Origin: Nitrospirota bacterium
GTDB taxonomy: Bacteria > Nitrospirota > Nitrospiria > Nitrospirales > NS-4
Assembly (NCBI GenBank): GCA_005877855.1
Contig: VBOF01000094.1
Coordinates: 1 to 6,346, forward strand
Length of the DNA stretch: 6,346 nucleotides
Reading direction: 5' to 3'
How positions within the stretch are numbered: the stretch's first letter is position 1; every line of letters begins with the position of its first letter. The position numbers and the translations under genes are program-made. The notes beneath the pieces are model-generated. The model made no database searches, was not told the DNA's origin, and saw only the letters and a list, made by a program, of their open reading frames with translations. Positions 1-6,346 of the stretch are shown piece by piece.

Positions 1-1532
1 ACAGCCTCCGCATCGTCGAGGATCTCGCGGAGCCCCAGTACGATGCGGGCCCGTCCGCGCGCGCGGAGTGCTCTCAGACCTGGCAGGAGCTCGTCGAAAA
101 CGCCCTTTGGAACCTTGTCGACAACCAGCACGTCCGCATCAAACGAACGCAGCACGGCCGTAATCCCGCTGCTGCGGACCTTGATCAGGTCAGCCATCGG
201 GACGTCCAGCGACCGGGGAAAGTAGCGCCCGTCAACGCCCTTGCCCAGCGACGGCAACGTCACGCAGTCAACGCCCGGAGGCATGGAGAACGCCGCCGCC
301 TCGCGAACGCCCGAAAGCAGCAGGATGACGGGCGCCTCCCCCCGCGCACAAAGCGCCCGCGCAACGAGAAGGTTGCGCCTGATATGGCCCAGGCCCTGCG
401 TGTCGTGCGAGTAGAGGGCGATCCTGGGCCGGCGGTGGGCGTCCCCGACCGACCAGTCCGCCACGGAGGCCTTCTTGAAACTTGTCGGCTTCGACCCGGC
501 GAATCCCACGTGTCGAGTGACGCCAAGCCGGGCCTCGCACAGTTCGATCAAGGACTGGGTGAATGGACGGCGTTCGGCGAACAGCGTGCTCAGGTAGACG
601 TGCCGGACGAGCGTAAGCGTCGCATACGCCCGGACCGCGGCGGGCGCCACCCCGGACAGTTCCACGAAACGTTCCTCCATCGCGTGCTCCCGGTCCGCGA
701 GCGCTTCGGGATCGCCGAGGGTTCGGAGACTCTGTTCTGTGACATGACCCAGAAAGTTGCCGATATCGAGGGCCGGATCGCCCTCGCAGTAGAGGTCAAA
801 GTCGACCAGGAAGAGGCGTCCGTCGTCCACGATGACCTGGTCGGCGTAGAAGTCCCGGTGGATCCCGCACGTCGTCGCCTCCGGCGTCGCCGCACCGAGC
901 CGGTCGGCAGCGTCGAGAAGCCGCGCGATTCGTCGCCCCCAAAGCGATCCCGGGGGAGCCACGGCAGGGAGACGTGTCTTCAAGATGTTCAGCTCGTCAG
1001 CCATAGTGTGACGGCGCTCGGCCGACACCCCCGCCCGATGGAGCTTGCACGCCGCCTCCGCGATCTTCCGGGCGAGCGCGACACCTGCCGGCGCCGCCAA
1101 GAGGTCGGTCGCAGGACGGCCGGGGACCTTGCGTTGCAGCCACATCTGGAACTTCGACACCGTGCCGATCGGCTTGGGCACCGAAATCCCGTCCTGGCTA
1201 TCCAATCTGAACCCGGCGTCCCACAACGCACTGAGGAGCCGGTAGCCGGACTTGCCGAACCGCCGCACCCGCACCTTGCCGATCAGCGTGACCACTTCCA
1301 GTGGGGTGTCGGGCCGCTCTACTTCGACGTCATACTCGATCATGCAACGTCGTCCGGGTTTGTATCGCGTCACACGGATCTTTCGCAGGTGGACGACCCC
1401 GTGCCCGCCGGCCAGTTGTGGCAGACGCCGCAGAAACTGTCGCTGTGCTTCCTCAGGGTCGAGCGCGAGCGCAAGGGAAGGCATTGCAGGGTCCGCAGCG
1501 ACGCCGAATGGATCGATCACCGGAATGTTCAC
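1..1532 (-). CDS. Phosphotransferase (APH/choline-kinase-like) fused to COG4671-type glycosyltransferase, partial
   Basis: An uninterrupted minus-strand frame of 510 codons runs off the left edge with no stop. Residues about 1-340 resemble the APH-type kinase fold: LIGK at 83-86 is a candidate for the ATP-binding lysine, H225-R-D227-F-Y-A-D-Q232 matches the catalytic HxDxxxxN loop with Gln in place of Asn, and VDFD at 243-246 supplies the metal-binding Asp. After a linker (about 340-367), RPRIALYSHD and GLGH (380-383) open a second domain resembling the N-terminal half of COG4671 predicted glycosyltransferases (MurG-like GT-B), with further family-like stretches (VVDKVPKG, LGLREILDD). The substrates are unknown; a cytoplasmic kinase plus sugar transferase acting on a polysaccharide precursor is inferred. 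The GTG start at 1532 overlaps the stop of the upstream GT4 gene (GTGA) and has a G-rich tract seven bases before it. ATG at 1484 (codon 17) is the alternative. The end of the GT domain lies outside the window. Confidence 0.85.
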   Translation of the reverse strand, partial: MNIPVIDPFGVAADPAMPSLALALDPEEAQRQFLRRLPQLAGGHGVVHLRKIRVTRYKPGRRCMIEYDVEVERPDTPLEVVTLIGKVRVRRFGKSGYRLLSALWDAGFRLDSQDGISVPKPIGTVSKFQMWLQRKVPGRPATDLLAAPAGVALARKIAEAACKLHRAGVSAERRHTMADELNILKTRLPAVAPPGSLWGRRIARLLDAADRLGAATPEATTCGIHRDFYADQVIVDDGRLFLVDFDLYCEGDPALDIGNFLGHVTEQSLRTLGDPEALADREHAMEERFVELSGVAPAAVRAYATLTLVRHVYLSTLFAERRPFTQSLIELCEARLGVTRHVGFAGSKPTSFKKASVADWSVGDAHRRPRIALYSHDTQGLGHIRRNLLVARALCARGEAPVILLLSGVREAAAFSMPPGVDCVTLPSLGKGVDGRYFPRSLDVPMADLIKVRSSGITAVLRSFDADVLVVDKVPKGVFDELLPGLRALRARGRARIVLGLREILDDAEA

Positions 1533-2638
1533 CGTCTTGCCCCCACCCCCACACTCACCAGCTCCGTCCACAGTTCGAGCAAGCGGTCCACCTGTCCCGT
1601 GAGCGTGAACCGTTCCTCCACTCGCCGCCGCGCCGCCACACCCATCCGTGCCGCCAGCTCCGGATTCCGGAGCAACTGCTCAAGCGCCGCTGCCAGCGCC
1701 TGTGTGTCGCCAACTGGGACTAGCAGGCCAGTCACCCCGTCCTCGACGAGCTCCGGAATGCCACCAACTGCCGTCGCCACCGCGGGGACGCCGCAGGCCG
1801 CCGCTTCCATGAGACTCACCGGCATCCCCTCGCTTGTGCTCGTCAGCGCGGCGATCGTCGCCCGCTGCCACCACGCCAGGACCTCGGCCTGCTCGGCCGC
1901 CCCAGCAAACTCGACCACCCTCGCCAGCCCGAGCCGTGCCCACATCGCCTCCAGCTCGTCGCAACACGGTCCGTCGCCCACGAGCACGCATCGGAACTCC
2001 ACCCCCCGTGACTGGAGGACAGCGCACGCCTCCAGCAGGAGTCCAAGGTTCTTAACCGGCCTCAACCGAGCGACGCACACAACGTGGGGCGGCTCCAACC
2101 GCTCCCCGTGCGGCGAGAAACGCTCCCCGTCCACTCCACACGGAATCACGTGGATGTGAGCTGTTGGCACGCCGAAGTTCTTAACGATGTAGCGTGCGTT
2201 CGCCTCTGAGACCGTGACAACGGCGGCCGCGGCGGCCGCCCGGTCGGCGAAGTCTGCAGGTGGCTTCCGGTAGATGTCGTAGCCGTGGGCCGTGAAGGTG
2301 AACGGCACCCCTAGCTCGGCGGCCAGCTCTCGGGCGGCGGCAGTCGGTTCGGTCGCGAAGTGGGCGTGCAGCACCTCCGGCTGGAACTCCCGCAGGGCAA
2401 CCCGAAACTCCCTCGGGTCATAGACCACGCGCTGTCCCAGGCCGGCTTCCGTAACGATCCCGTGGCGCAACTGTTCGCTAGGTTGGCGCAACGAAAGAAT
2501 GCGCACCTCGACGCCGCGCTGGCGCAGCTCCGCCATCTCGTTCGCGATGAACGTTTCAGAGAGCTTCGGGAAGACATTGACTACGTAAGCTATTCGACGC
2601 ATCGTCGTCACCACGGTCGCTCCGGTAAATTCGCTCAC
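1529..2638 (-). CDS. GT4-family glycosyltransferase (retaining, GT-B fold)
   Basis: This 369-residue protein has the full layout of a GT4 enzyme, which transfers a sugar from a nucleotide-sugar donor onto a growing glycan at the cytoplasmic face. Its N-terminal domain carries PKLSETFI (24-31), common in colanic-acid/exopolysaccharide transferases, HAHF (91-94) and TAHGYDIY (116-123). The C-terminal domain carries VIPCGVD (164-170), VARLRPVKN (189-197, the donor-phosphate Arg/Lys), VGDGP (220-224) and the E-x7-E motif E270/E278. Length is normal for the family. The donor and acceptor cannot be read from the sequence. The GTG at 2638 overlaps the esterase stop (GTGA) but has no clear Shine-Dalgarno sequence. 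ATG at 2602 (codon 13, MRRIAYVV) is where family homology begins and may be the true start. An alanine-rich stretch (134-139) is encoded by a GGC/GCC-rich tract near 2220-2245. Confidence 0.93.
   Translation of the reverse strand: MSEFTGATVVTTMRRIAYVVNVFPKLSETFIANEMAELRQRGVEVRILSLRQPSEQLRHGIVTEAGLGQRVVYDPREFRVALREFQPEVLHAHFATEPTAAARELAAELGVPFTFTAHGYDIYRKPPADFADRAAAAAAVVTVSEANARYIVKNFGVPTAHIHVIPCGVDGERFSPHGERLEPPHVVCVARLRPVKNLGLLLEACAVLQSRGVEFRCVLVGDGPCCDELEAMWARLGLARVVEFAGAAEQAEVLAWWQRATIAALTSTSEGMPVSLMEAAACGVPAVATAVGGIPELVEDGVTGLLVPVGDTQALAAALEQLLRNPELAARMGVAARRRVEERFTLTGQVDRLLELWTELVSVGVGARR
1540..1544 (-). promoter_or_regulatory. Possible G-rich ribosome binding site for the kinase-glycosyltransferase fusion
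   Basis: A GGGGG run lies seven bases before the GTG at 1532, within a longer GGGGGTGGGGG tract that encodes the end of the GT4 protein. It is a weak Shine-Dalgarno match. Together with the GTGA overlap it favours GTG 1532 over ATG 1484, which has no clear site. Confidence 0.35.
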
Positions 2639-4197
2639 CTCAGTGGGGGTGGCATCGGCCAGTCGTCAGTCCGGAACGGCGAGGCAGGCAGACCTTCCCG
2701 GTTGTAGAGGCTGCAGGCAGGGTTGTCCGCCCAGCAGTAACGGATGGCAATCGGGCGGTCCACCTCGGGGCTCCACACCTCGACGCGGTCGCCGACGATC
2801 CGCGCCTCAGCACGGACGAATCGGCGCTCCGAGCCGGCGACGACGAAGCCGATGAGCTGGCCTCCCTTGGCCTCCAGCCCACCGCTCACGTGCCTGAAGC
2901 TGAGGATCGCCTTGCGGTCCTCGACCCTCATCGCGTCGAAGATCGGCCCGCTGTAGACCACCGGCCGACTGTACGCCACTGCCTCGGCGGCGAGCGCCAG
3001 CCGGTGGCCGACGTCCTGTTTGTTCTTGGGATGGAGGTCGACCGGGTCGCCGATGTCAATGGCCACCACCATGGCCGTGTTGGGCAACGCTAATGCCCCG
3101 AGCTGCGCCTCGCGCAGGTGTGGCCACTCGCCCTCGGACGGCTCGGTGGTGCGCTCGGTGCGGGCTTCAGGAGTCCGGTGCGGCAGGAAGTTCGGGAGCT
3201 GCACGAAGAGGAACGGAAAATCTCCCTGGCCCCACCGGGCGCGCCAGTCGCGGATCAACGCTGGAAAGAGCCTGCCATAGAGTTTGGGGTCATGCACGTT
3301 CTGCTCGCCCTGATACCAGATGACGCCTTTGATCCCGTAAGGGATCAGCGGGGCGACCATGGCGTTAAAGAGGTTCGCGGGGTGCTTTCTACTCTGTGGG
3401 CCGACGGGCACCTTGGGCCTCTTCGGTTTCGGTCGGCCCTCGGCCTCGGCCTTATCGGCCTCGATCCGCCAGACTTTCACCATCGCGTCGTACATGTCCT
3501 TGAACCGGAGGTACTCGGCGACATCTTTGTCTGAGTGCTGGAGGATGATTCTGAGCTCCGGATCCGCCTCCAGCGCCGCGCGACTTGTCCACGCTTCGGC
3601 CGGCGTGCCGCCCCAGGAGGTGTGGATGATTCCGATGGGAAGGCCGATCTTCCTGTGAAGCTCGCGGGCGAAGAAGTAGCCGACGGCGGAGAAGTCGCCG
3701 ACCGTCTCTGGCAAGCACTTCTTCCAGGCGCCGGTCAGATCCAGCCTCGGCCCCTCGGCCACAGCCCTCTGGACCGTAAACATCCGGATCTGCGGGAAGT
3801 CGGCGACCGCGACTACGCTCTGCGCGCTCGCCGCCTTGCTCACCGGCCACTCCATGTTCGACTGGCCAGAGGCGATCCACACCTCGCCCACAAGAATGTC
3901 CCGCATCGTGATCGTGTTCTTCCCCGCCACCGTCATCTCGAGCGGCCCACCTGCCTTGAGCTGGTCGAGCCGCATCATCCACCTGCCCTCGGAATCGGCT
4001 TTGACCGTCCGAGTCTGGCCGGAAAGCGTCACGCTCACTTCCTCGCCCGGATCGGCAAAGCCCCACACCGGCACGCGCGTTCCCTGCTGGAGGACCATGC
4101 CGTCACTGAAGAAGGCCGGAAGCCTGACCTCGGCCGAAGCCGGGGCGGCCACCAGCACCAGGGACGAAACCACGATCGCGAAGATCCGACGCATCAT
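2635..4197 (-). CDS. Exported sialate O-acetylesterase-family protein (SASA, SGNH-type esterase)
   Basis: The 520-residue product begins with a typical Sec signal peptide (MMRR, a hydrophobic core, probable cleavage after ASA at 20-22), so it should act in the periplasm or outside the cell. After a beta-rich N-terminal region (about 23-100) comes SGQSNMEW (110-117) with the probable catalytic Ser113, then GGTPAEAW (196-203), WYQGEQN (294-300) and DLHPKNK with probable catalytic Asp387 and His389. These are the hallmark blocks of the sialate O-acetylesterase family. In known members the reaction is removal of O-acetyl groups from a sugar; here the target may be the polysaccharide made by the neighbouring genes, and sialic acid itself is not implied. 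A Lys/Pro-rich loop at 254-273 is probably a surface insertion. Start: ATGA overlap with the upstream GT4 remnant and a strong GGAGG eight bases before ATG 4197. The 3' end overlaps the next GT4 gene. Confidence 0.93.
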   Translation of the reverse strand: MMRRIFAIVVSSLVLVAAPASAEVRLPAFFSDGMVLQQGTRVPVWGFADPGEEVSVTLSGQTRTVKADSEGRWMMRLDQLKAGGPLEMTVAGKNTITMRDILVGEVWIASGQSNMEWPVSKAASAQSVVAVADFPQIRMFTVQRAVAEGPRLDLTGAWKKCLPETVGDFSAVGYFFARELHRKIGLPIGIIHTSWGGTPAEAWTSRAALEADPELRIILQHSDKDVAEYLRFKDMYDAMVKVWRIEADKAEAEGRPKPKRPKVPVGPQSRKHPANLFNAMVAPLIPYGIKGVIWYQGEQNVHDPKLYGRLFPALIRDWRARWGQGDFPFLFVQLPNFLPHRTPEARTERTTEPSEGEWPHLREAQLGALALPNTAMVVAIDIGDPVDLHPKNKQDVGHRLALAAEAVAYSRPVVYSGPIFDAMRVEDRKAILSFRHVSGGLEAKGGQLIGFVVAGSERRFVRAEARIVGDRVEVWSPEVDRPIAIRYCWADNPACSLYNREGLPASPFRTDDWPMPPPLR

Positions 4198-4205
4198 CCG
4201 CCATA

Positions 4206-4210
4206 CCTCC
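4206..4210 (-). promoter_or_regulatory. Ribosome binding site (GGAGG) of the exported esterase
   Basis: GGAGG sits eight bases before the ATG at 4197, inside the last codons of the GT4 remnant. It decides the esterase start and shows that the gene can be initiated by itself, even though the upstream partner is truncated. Confidence 0.8.
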
Positions 4211-4399
4211 GCGCGAGTATCAACGAACGCGCAAGCTCCACGACGCGAGTGACATTATGCTCCCACGTATACCGGCCTTCGATCTCTTTCGCGGCCGCTT
4301 GGCCCAGCCGCTGCCGAAGGGGGGGATCGGCCAGCAGGCGGTCGCAGGCCGCCATCACTACGTCCAGGTCCCTTATCACTCGATCGCTCCATCCTGCTG

Positions 4400-4417
4400 C
4401 GCTGCCAGATGGCAGCG
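4400..4417. repeat. Short perfect inverted repeat after the FkbM stop
   Basis: CGCTGCCA and TGGCAGCG are reverse complements separated by GA, giving an 8-pair hairpin (7 pairs plus an outer C-G) that starts eight bases after the FkbM TAA on the minus strand. No T-run follows, so a standard intrinsic terminator is unlikely. It could slow or protect the end of the message, or mark the recombination junction, since the GT4 homology begins about 27 bases beyond it. Confidence 0.5.
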
Positions 4418-4425
4418 TCAACGGA

Positions 4426-5262
4426 TTATGTATCCTTGGTACAATACAGGTTGACAAAGTATTTTCCGTTCCTTACGTACTCGGCCTCGATGATTTCAGT
4501 GTCCAGAGGTCTGAGACAACGTTCCCTTTCATCAATGACCTGGACTCGGAAACCCAAGCGCGCCAATTCACGCAGCAGGCTTTCAACCGAACCGCCAGCT
4601 GAGGTGAGCGCAGCGGGATTGCATTCGACAAACATGACAATTTCCTTGCTCTGGGCCAGGGTTCGCTCCATTCCTTTCAGAGCCTGGATCTCGCCACCTT
4701 CGATGTCCATCTTGACCACATGGATCGGCTGGCTCCCCAAGACGTCATCCACCGTTGTGCATTCAACGTCAACGGTGCTCCCTTTTCCGCGTTTATGCCA
4801 CAGACTGCTTTGAGTGGCATCCGCCCTATAAACGTGGAAAGGGAGCACGCCGACTCGATGGGCAACCGCTTTGCGAATAATCTCAACGCGGGAGCCAAAT
4901 CCGTTGAGTTGGACATTATGCAGCAAGAATCGGTAATTTCTGAAATCACAATCAAACGCATAGACTCTGCCTCTAGATTCGACCCGCCGAGCGGCCAAGA
5001 GACTGAAATAGCCGATATAGGCACCGATATCGAGGACGACCATTCCGGGTTTTATGGCTTGCTCAAATAACTGGACGGTATACGGCTCAAACGAACCTTT
5101 GAGCAGTCTATACAGCCATCGGTGGTGGTGGGCAGACCCATACACCTGAAGCCCATGCACCTCAACCCATCGGTAATCTCGAATCAGGAAGGGTAAGAGG
5201 TGCAACCAGAGCCCTTCCAGTTGCAGCCCCGGTCGTGTCAAGAAGGTAATGAATTTGTGCAT
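4426..5262 (-). CDS. FkbM-family SAM-dependent methyltransferase
   Basis: This 278-residue protein fits FkbM-type methyltransferases, which move a methyl group from S-adenosylmethionine to a hydroxyl, in glycan loci usually a sugar O-methylation. The SAM-binding motif I is VVLDIGAYIGYFSLLAAR (75-92). VYAFDCDF (100-107) is the acidic strand-2 region, with Asp104 where Glu is more usual. KMDIEGGEIQAL (184-195) is the diagnostic FkbM KxDIEGxE block, and FVECNP follows. There is no signal peptide or obvious membrane segment; the first 30 residues are hydrophobic and aromatic and may be a membrane-associating helix. The ATG start is supported by GGAG nine bases upstream and by a 15-base gap from the preceding glycosyltransferase, implying co-transcription. 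GC in sampled lines is 40-50%, well below the genes to the left, suggesting recent acquisition. The acceptor sugar is unknown. Confidence 0.92.
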   Translation of the reverse strand: MHKFITFLTRPGLQLEGLWLHLLPFLIRDYRWVEVHGLQVYGSAHHHRWLYRLLKGSFEPYTVQLFEQAIKPGMVVLDIGAYIGYFSLLAARRVESRGRVYAFDCDFRNYRFLLHNVQLNGFGSRVEIIRKAVAHRVGVLPFHVYRADATQSSLWHKRGKGSTVDVECTTVDDVLGSQPIHVVKMDIEGGEIQALKGMERTLAQSKEIVMFVECNPAALTSAGGSVESLLRELARLGFRVQVIDERERCLRPLDTEIIEAEYVRNGKYFVNLYCTKDT

Positions 5263-5271
5263 CGATCGGAA

Positions 5272-5275
5272 CTCC
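5272..5275 (-). promoter_or_regulatory. Ribosome binding site (GGAG) of the FkbM methyltransferase
   Basis: GGAG lies nine bases before the ATG at 5262, within the 15-base gap after the stop of the upstream glycosyltransferase. It supports the chosen start. The gap has no room for a promoter. Confidence 0.75.
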
Positions 5276-5277
5276 AG

Positions 5278-6346
5278 TCAGGTGCGGCCATACAGCATTC
5301 CCTCGATCTGTTTGACTCGGGTCTGCATGGAGTGGAATCCCTGGATGTACTCGCGTCCTGCACGTCCCATTGACTCACAGAGCGTCCGATCTCTTGTGAG
5401 CGTCGCCATGTGGGCTTGGAACTCATCCAGGTCTTTCGCCAGCAGACCCGTGCGGCCAGAATCTACGATAACTTCCGCAGATCGGGTGCCCATCGTCACC
5501 ACCGGCCGGCCACACGACTGCGCTTCCAGAATGGCAACAAACGGAAGGTCGACCCGATAAGGATAAGCGAATAAATCGCACGCGGCATAGTACCACCTTG
5601 TATCTTCCACGTGTCCGACAAGGCGGACGCGCCCCTCGGGTTCATGCTTGGCCACCTCCTCTTCCAGGTACCGGCGGCCGGGTCCATCACCCACGAGAAC
5701 CAGCACCGCGTCCGATGGAAGGGACACCAGGGTGGCCATGAGGTCGAGGACCATCTCCGTCTTTCCCGGCCTCTGCCGCTCGTGGTCATCCAACGTAAAA
5801 CGACTAACACACAGCACGACAGGCGCTTCCTGGGACAGTCCGAGACGCTGCCGGGACTCTTCCCGGGAGGGTATACAGTCCCAGATCTTGATGGCGGGAG
5901 GAAAAAGGTGGAGTCGCTCAGGCGCTACGAAGGCACGGAGGCCGTCCGCACTTCCGGGGTGATGCGCCGCGACTTGATCCGCTCTCGCTAAAGAGTGTCG
6001 GTGGGCGAGTTTGAAGAAGCGGCGCCACCTTTTCGGCATGCTTTTTCCGCCACCAGGTTCCGTATGCCAAAGTACATACCGTTTCGGATGCTGCCACCAG
6101 CCAAATAGATCGGGGTTCTTTGTACTGGGACCGTAAACGAGCCAGGCGTCGGGTGAAAACTTCTTCATCTCCTTTCGGATTGAGATCGCTTCGGTGACAA
6201 GGCGACTTACGGGGATCTGGCCCCGCCAAAAATTGCGGACGTTGACGCGCGAAACGATTTTGACCTCGTGGCCCCGCTCGCGCAGGCCGGCGATGAGGGA
6301 GGGCACCTGGACGCGGTCGCCGCTGAAGCCCCCCTTGAGATGCGAG
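5278..6346 (-). CDS. GT4-like glycosyltransferase (GT-B fold), 5' end outside window
   Basis: The frame is open to the right edge, where codons read SHLKGGFSGDRVQVPSLIAG, a typical GT-B N-terminal loop, so only a few to tens of residues are missing; the internal GTG at 6306 is not a convincing start. About 356 codons are present. The C-terminal domain shows VVLCVSRFTLDD followed by a basic insertion (HERQRPGK), LVLVGDGPGRRYLEEE, RLVGHVEDTRWYYAACDLFAYP and the catalytic-type motif D(5548-5550)-x7-E(5524-5526) before AQSCGRPVVT. The usual first Glu of E-x7-E is Asp here. It ends in the helical C-terminus expected of GT4 enzymes. The role is inferred to be cytoplasmic sugar transfer in polysaccharide assembly; donor and acceptor are unknown. 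The stop lies 15 bases before the FkbM start, so the two are probably one transcript. GC (about 50-63% in two lines) lies between the FkbM gene and the left operon. Confidence 0.88.
   Translation of the reverse strand, partial: SHLKGGFSGDRVQVPSLIAGLRERGHEVKIVSRVNVRNFWRGQIPVSRLVTEAISIRKEMKKFSPDAWLVYGPSTKNPDLFGWWQHPKRYVLWHTEPGGGKSMPKRWRRFFKLAHRHSLARADQVAAHHPGSADGLRAFVAPERLHLFPPAIKIWDCIPSREESRQRLGLSQEAPVVLCVSRFTLDDHERQRPGKTEMVLDLMATLVSLPSDAVLVLVGDGPGRRYLEEEVAKHEPEGRVRLVGHVEDTRWYYAACDLFAYPYRVDLPFVAILEAQSCGRPVVTMGTRSAEVIVDSGRTGLLAKDLDEFQAHMATLTRDRTLCESMGRAGREYIQGFHSMQTRVKQIEGMLYGRT

Larger units (their letters stand above)
4194..4457 (-). pseudogene. C-terminal remnant of a GT4-family glycosyltransferase
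   Basis: The open frame spans 87 codons, but only the last 58 or so (from about 4373, RDLDVVMAACDRLLADP onward, including RQRLGQAAAKEIEGRYTWEHNV) look like a protein family: the extreme C-terminal helices of a GT4 glycosyltransferase. The whole N-terminal domain, donor site and E-x7-E motif are missing, so it cannot be an active transferase. The codons before 4373 read through non-homologous sequence and into the end of the FkbM gene; the nominal start at 4457 is only a TTG. The stop still overlaps the esterase start as ATGA, and its last codons carry that gene's ribosome binding site, so the 3' end of the ancestral operon gene is intact. GC is about 67% here against about 42% just upstream. 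It is probably a truncated gene left by recombination. A short expressed peptide that keeps translational coupling is possible but unproven. Confidence 0.8.

Noticed and set aside
590..895. A 101-codon minus-strand ORF with an Arg-rich start
   Set aside because: It is a frame-shifted shadow of the kinase domain; the correct frame over the same bases encodes the HRDFY and VDFD motifs.
384..2159. A 591-codon plus-strand open frame
   Set aside because: It lies antisense to the kinase-GT fusion and the GT4 gene. Its translation is Arg/Pro/Ser-rich with no family motif, whereas the minus-strand frames carry conserved catalytic motifs. Long stop-free shadows are expected opposite high-GC genes.
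2220..2245. GGCGGCCGC-type repetitive tract
   Set aside because: It is explained by alanine codons in the GT4 protein; it is too short and too imperfect to call a repeat element.
3452..4066. A 204-codon minus-strand ORF inside the esterase
   Set aside because: It is out of frame with the esterase motifs and its composition (Arg/Gly/Asp-rich) is typical of a shadow frame.
4426..4460. Insertion sequence or transposase scar at the GT4 truncation
   Set aside because: No transposase fragment, terminal inverted repeat pair or target duplication is visible around the junction.
3535..4602. A 355-codon plus-strand open frame
   Set aside because: It is antisense to the esterase, the GT4 remnant and the end of FkbM, crosses three real features, and shows no recognisable domain.
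5263..5277. Possible promoter between the right-hand GT and FkbM
   Set aside because: The gap is only 15 bases and holds a ribosome binding site; there is no room for -35 and -10 elements.

Overview
All convincing genes in this window lie on the minus strand and read from right to left. Together they look like part of a surface-polysaccharide (capsule, exopolysaccharide or O-antigen-like) biosynthesis locus in a Gram-negative-type bacterium of fairly high GC. The mix of GT4 glycosyltransferases, a FkbM methyltransferase, an exported sialate O-acetylesterase-family protein and a sugar-kinase-like/COG4671-like fusion would suit an environmental lineage such as Planctomycetes, Acidobacteria or a related uncultured phylum. 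That placement is a guess from gene style and composition, not something the sequence proves. I see no rRNA, tRNA, CRISPR array, transposase or obvious plus-strand gene.

In transcription order: (1) a GT-B glycosyltransferase cut off by the right window edge (6346-5278); (2) a FkbM-family methyltransferase 15 bases downstream with a good ribosome binding site (5262-4426); (3) the C-terminal stub of a lost GT4 glycosyltransferase (about 4373-4194); (4) an exported SGNH-type sialate O-acetylesterase homologue (4197-2635); (5) a complete GT4 glycosyltransferase (2638-1529); (6) a long open frame running off the left edge (1532-1) that joins an aminoglycoside-phosphotransferase-like kinase domain to the start of a COG4671-type predicted glycosyltransferase.

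Genes 3 to 6 are chained by 4-base stop/start overlaps (ATGA, GTGA, GTGA), the mark of a compact, translationally coupled operon of roughly 65-75% GC. Genes 1 and 2 are clearly lower in GC (about 40-63% in the lines I counted). The drop falls within about 60 bases of where the GT4 stub loses its homology. The simplest reading is that a DNA segment carrying the FkbM gene, and perhaps the GT upstream, replaced the 5' part of an older operon and beheaded its GT4 gene. This is the modular exchange typical of polysaccharide loci.

The most unusual item is the kinase-glycosyltransferase fusion. One polypeptide may phosphorylate a sugar or lipid-linked acceptor and also transfer a sugar. No intergenic stretch longer than 300 bases exists in the window.
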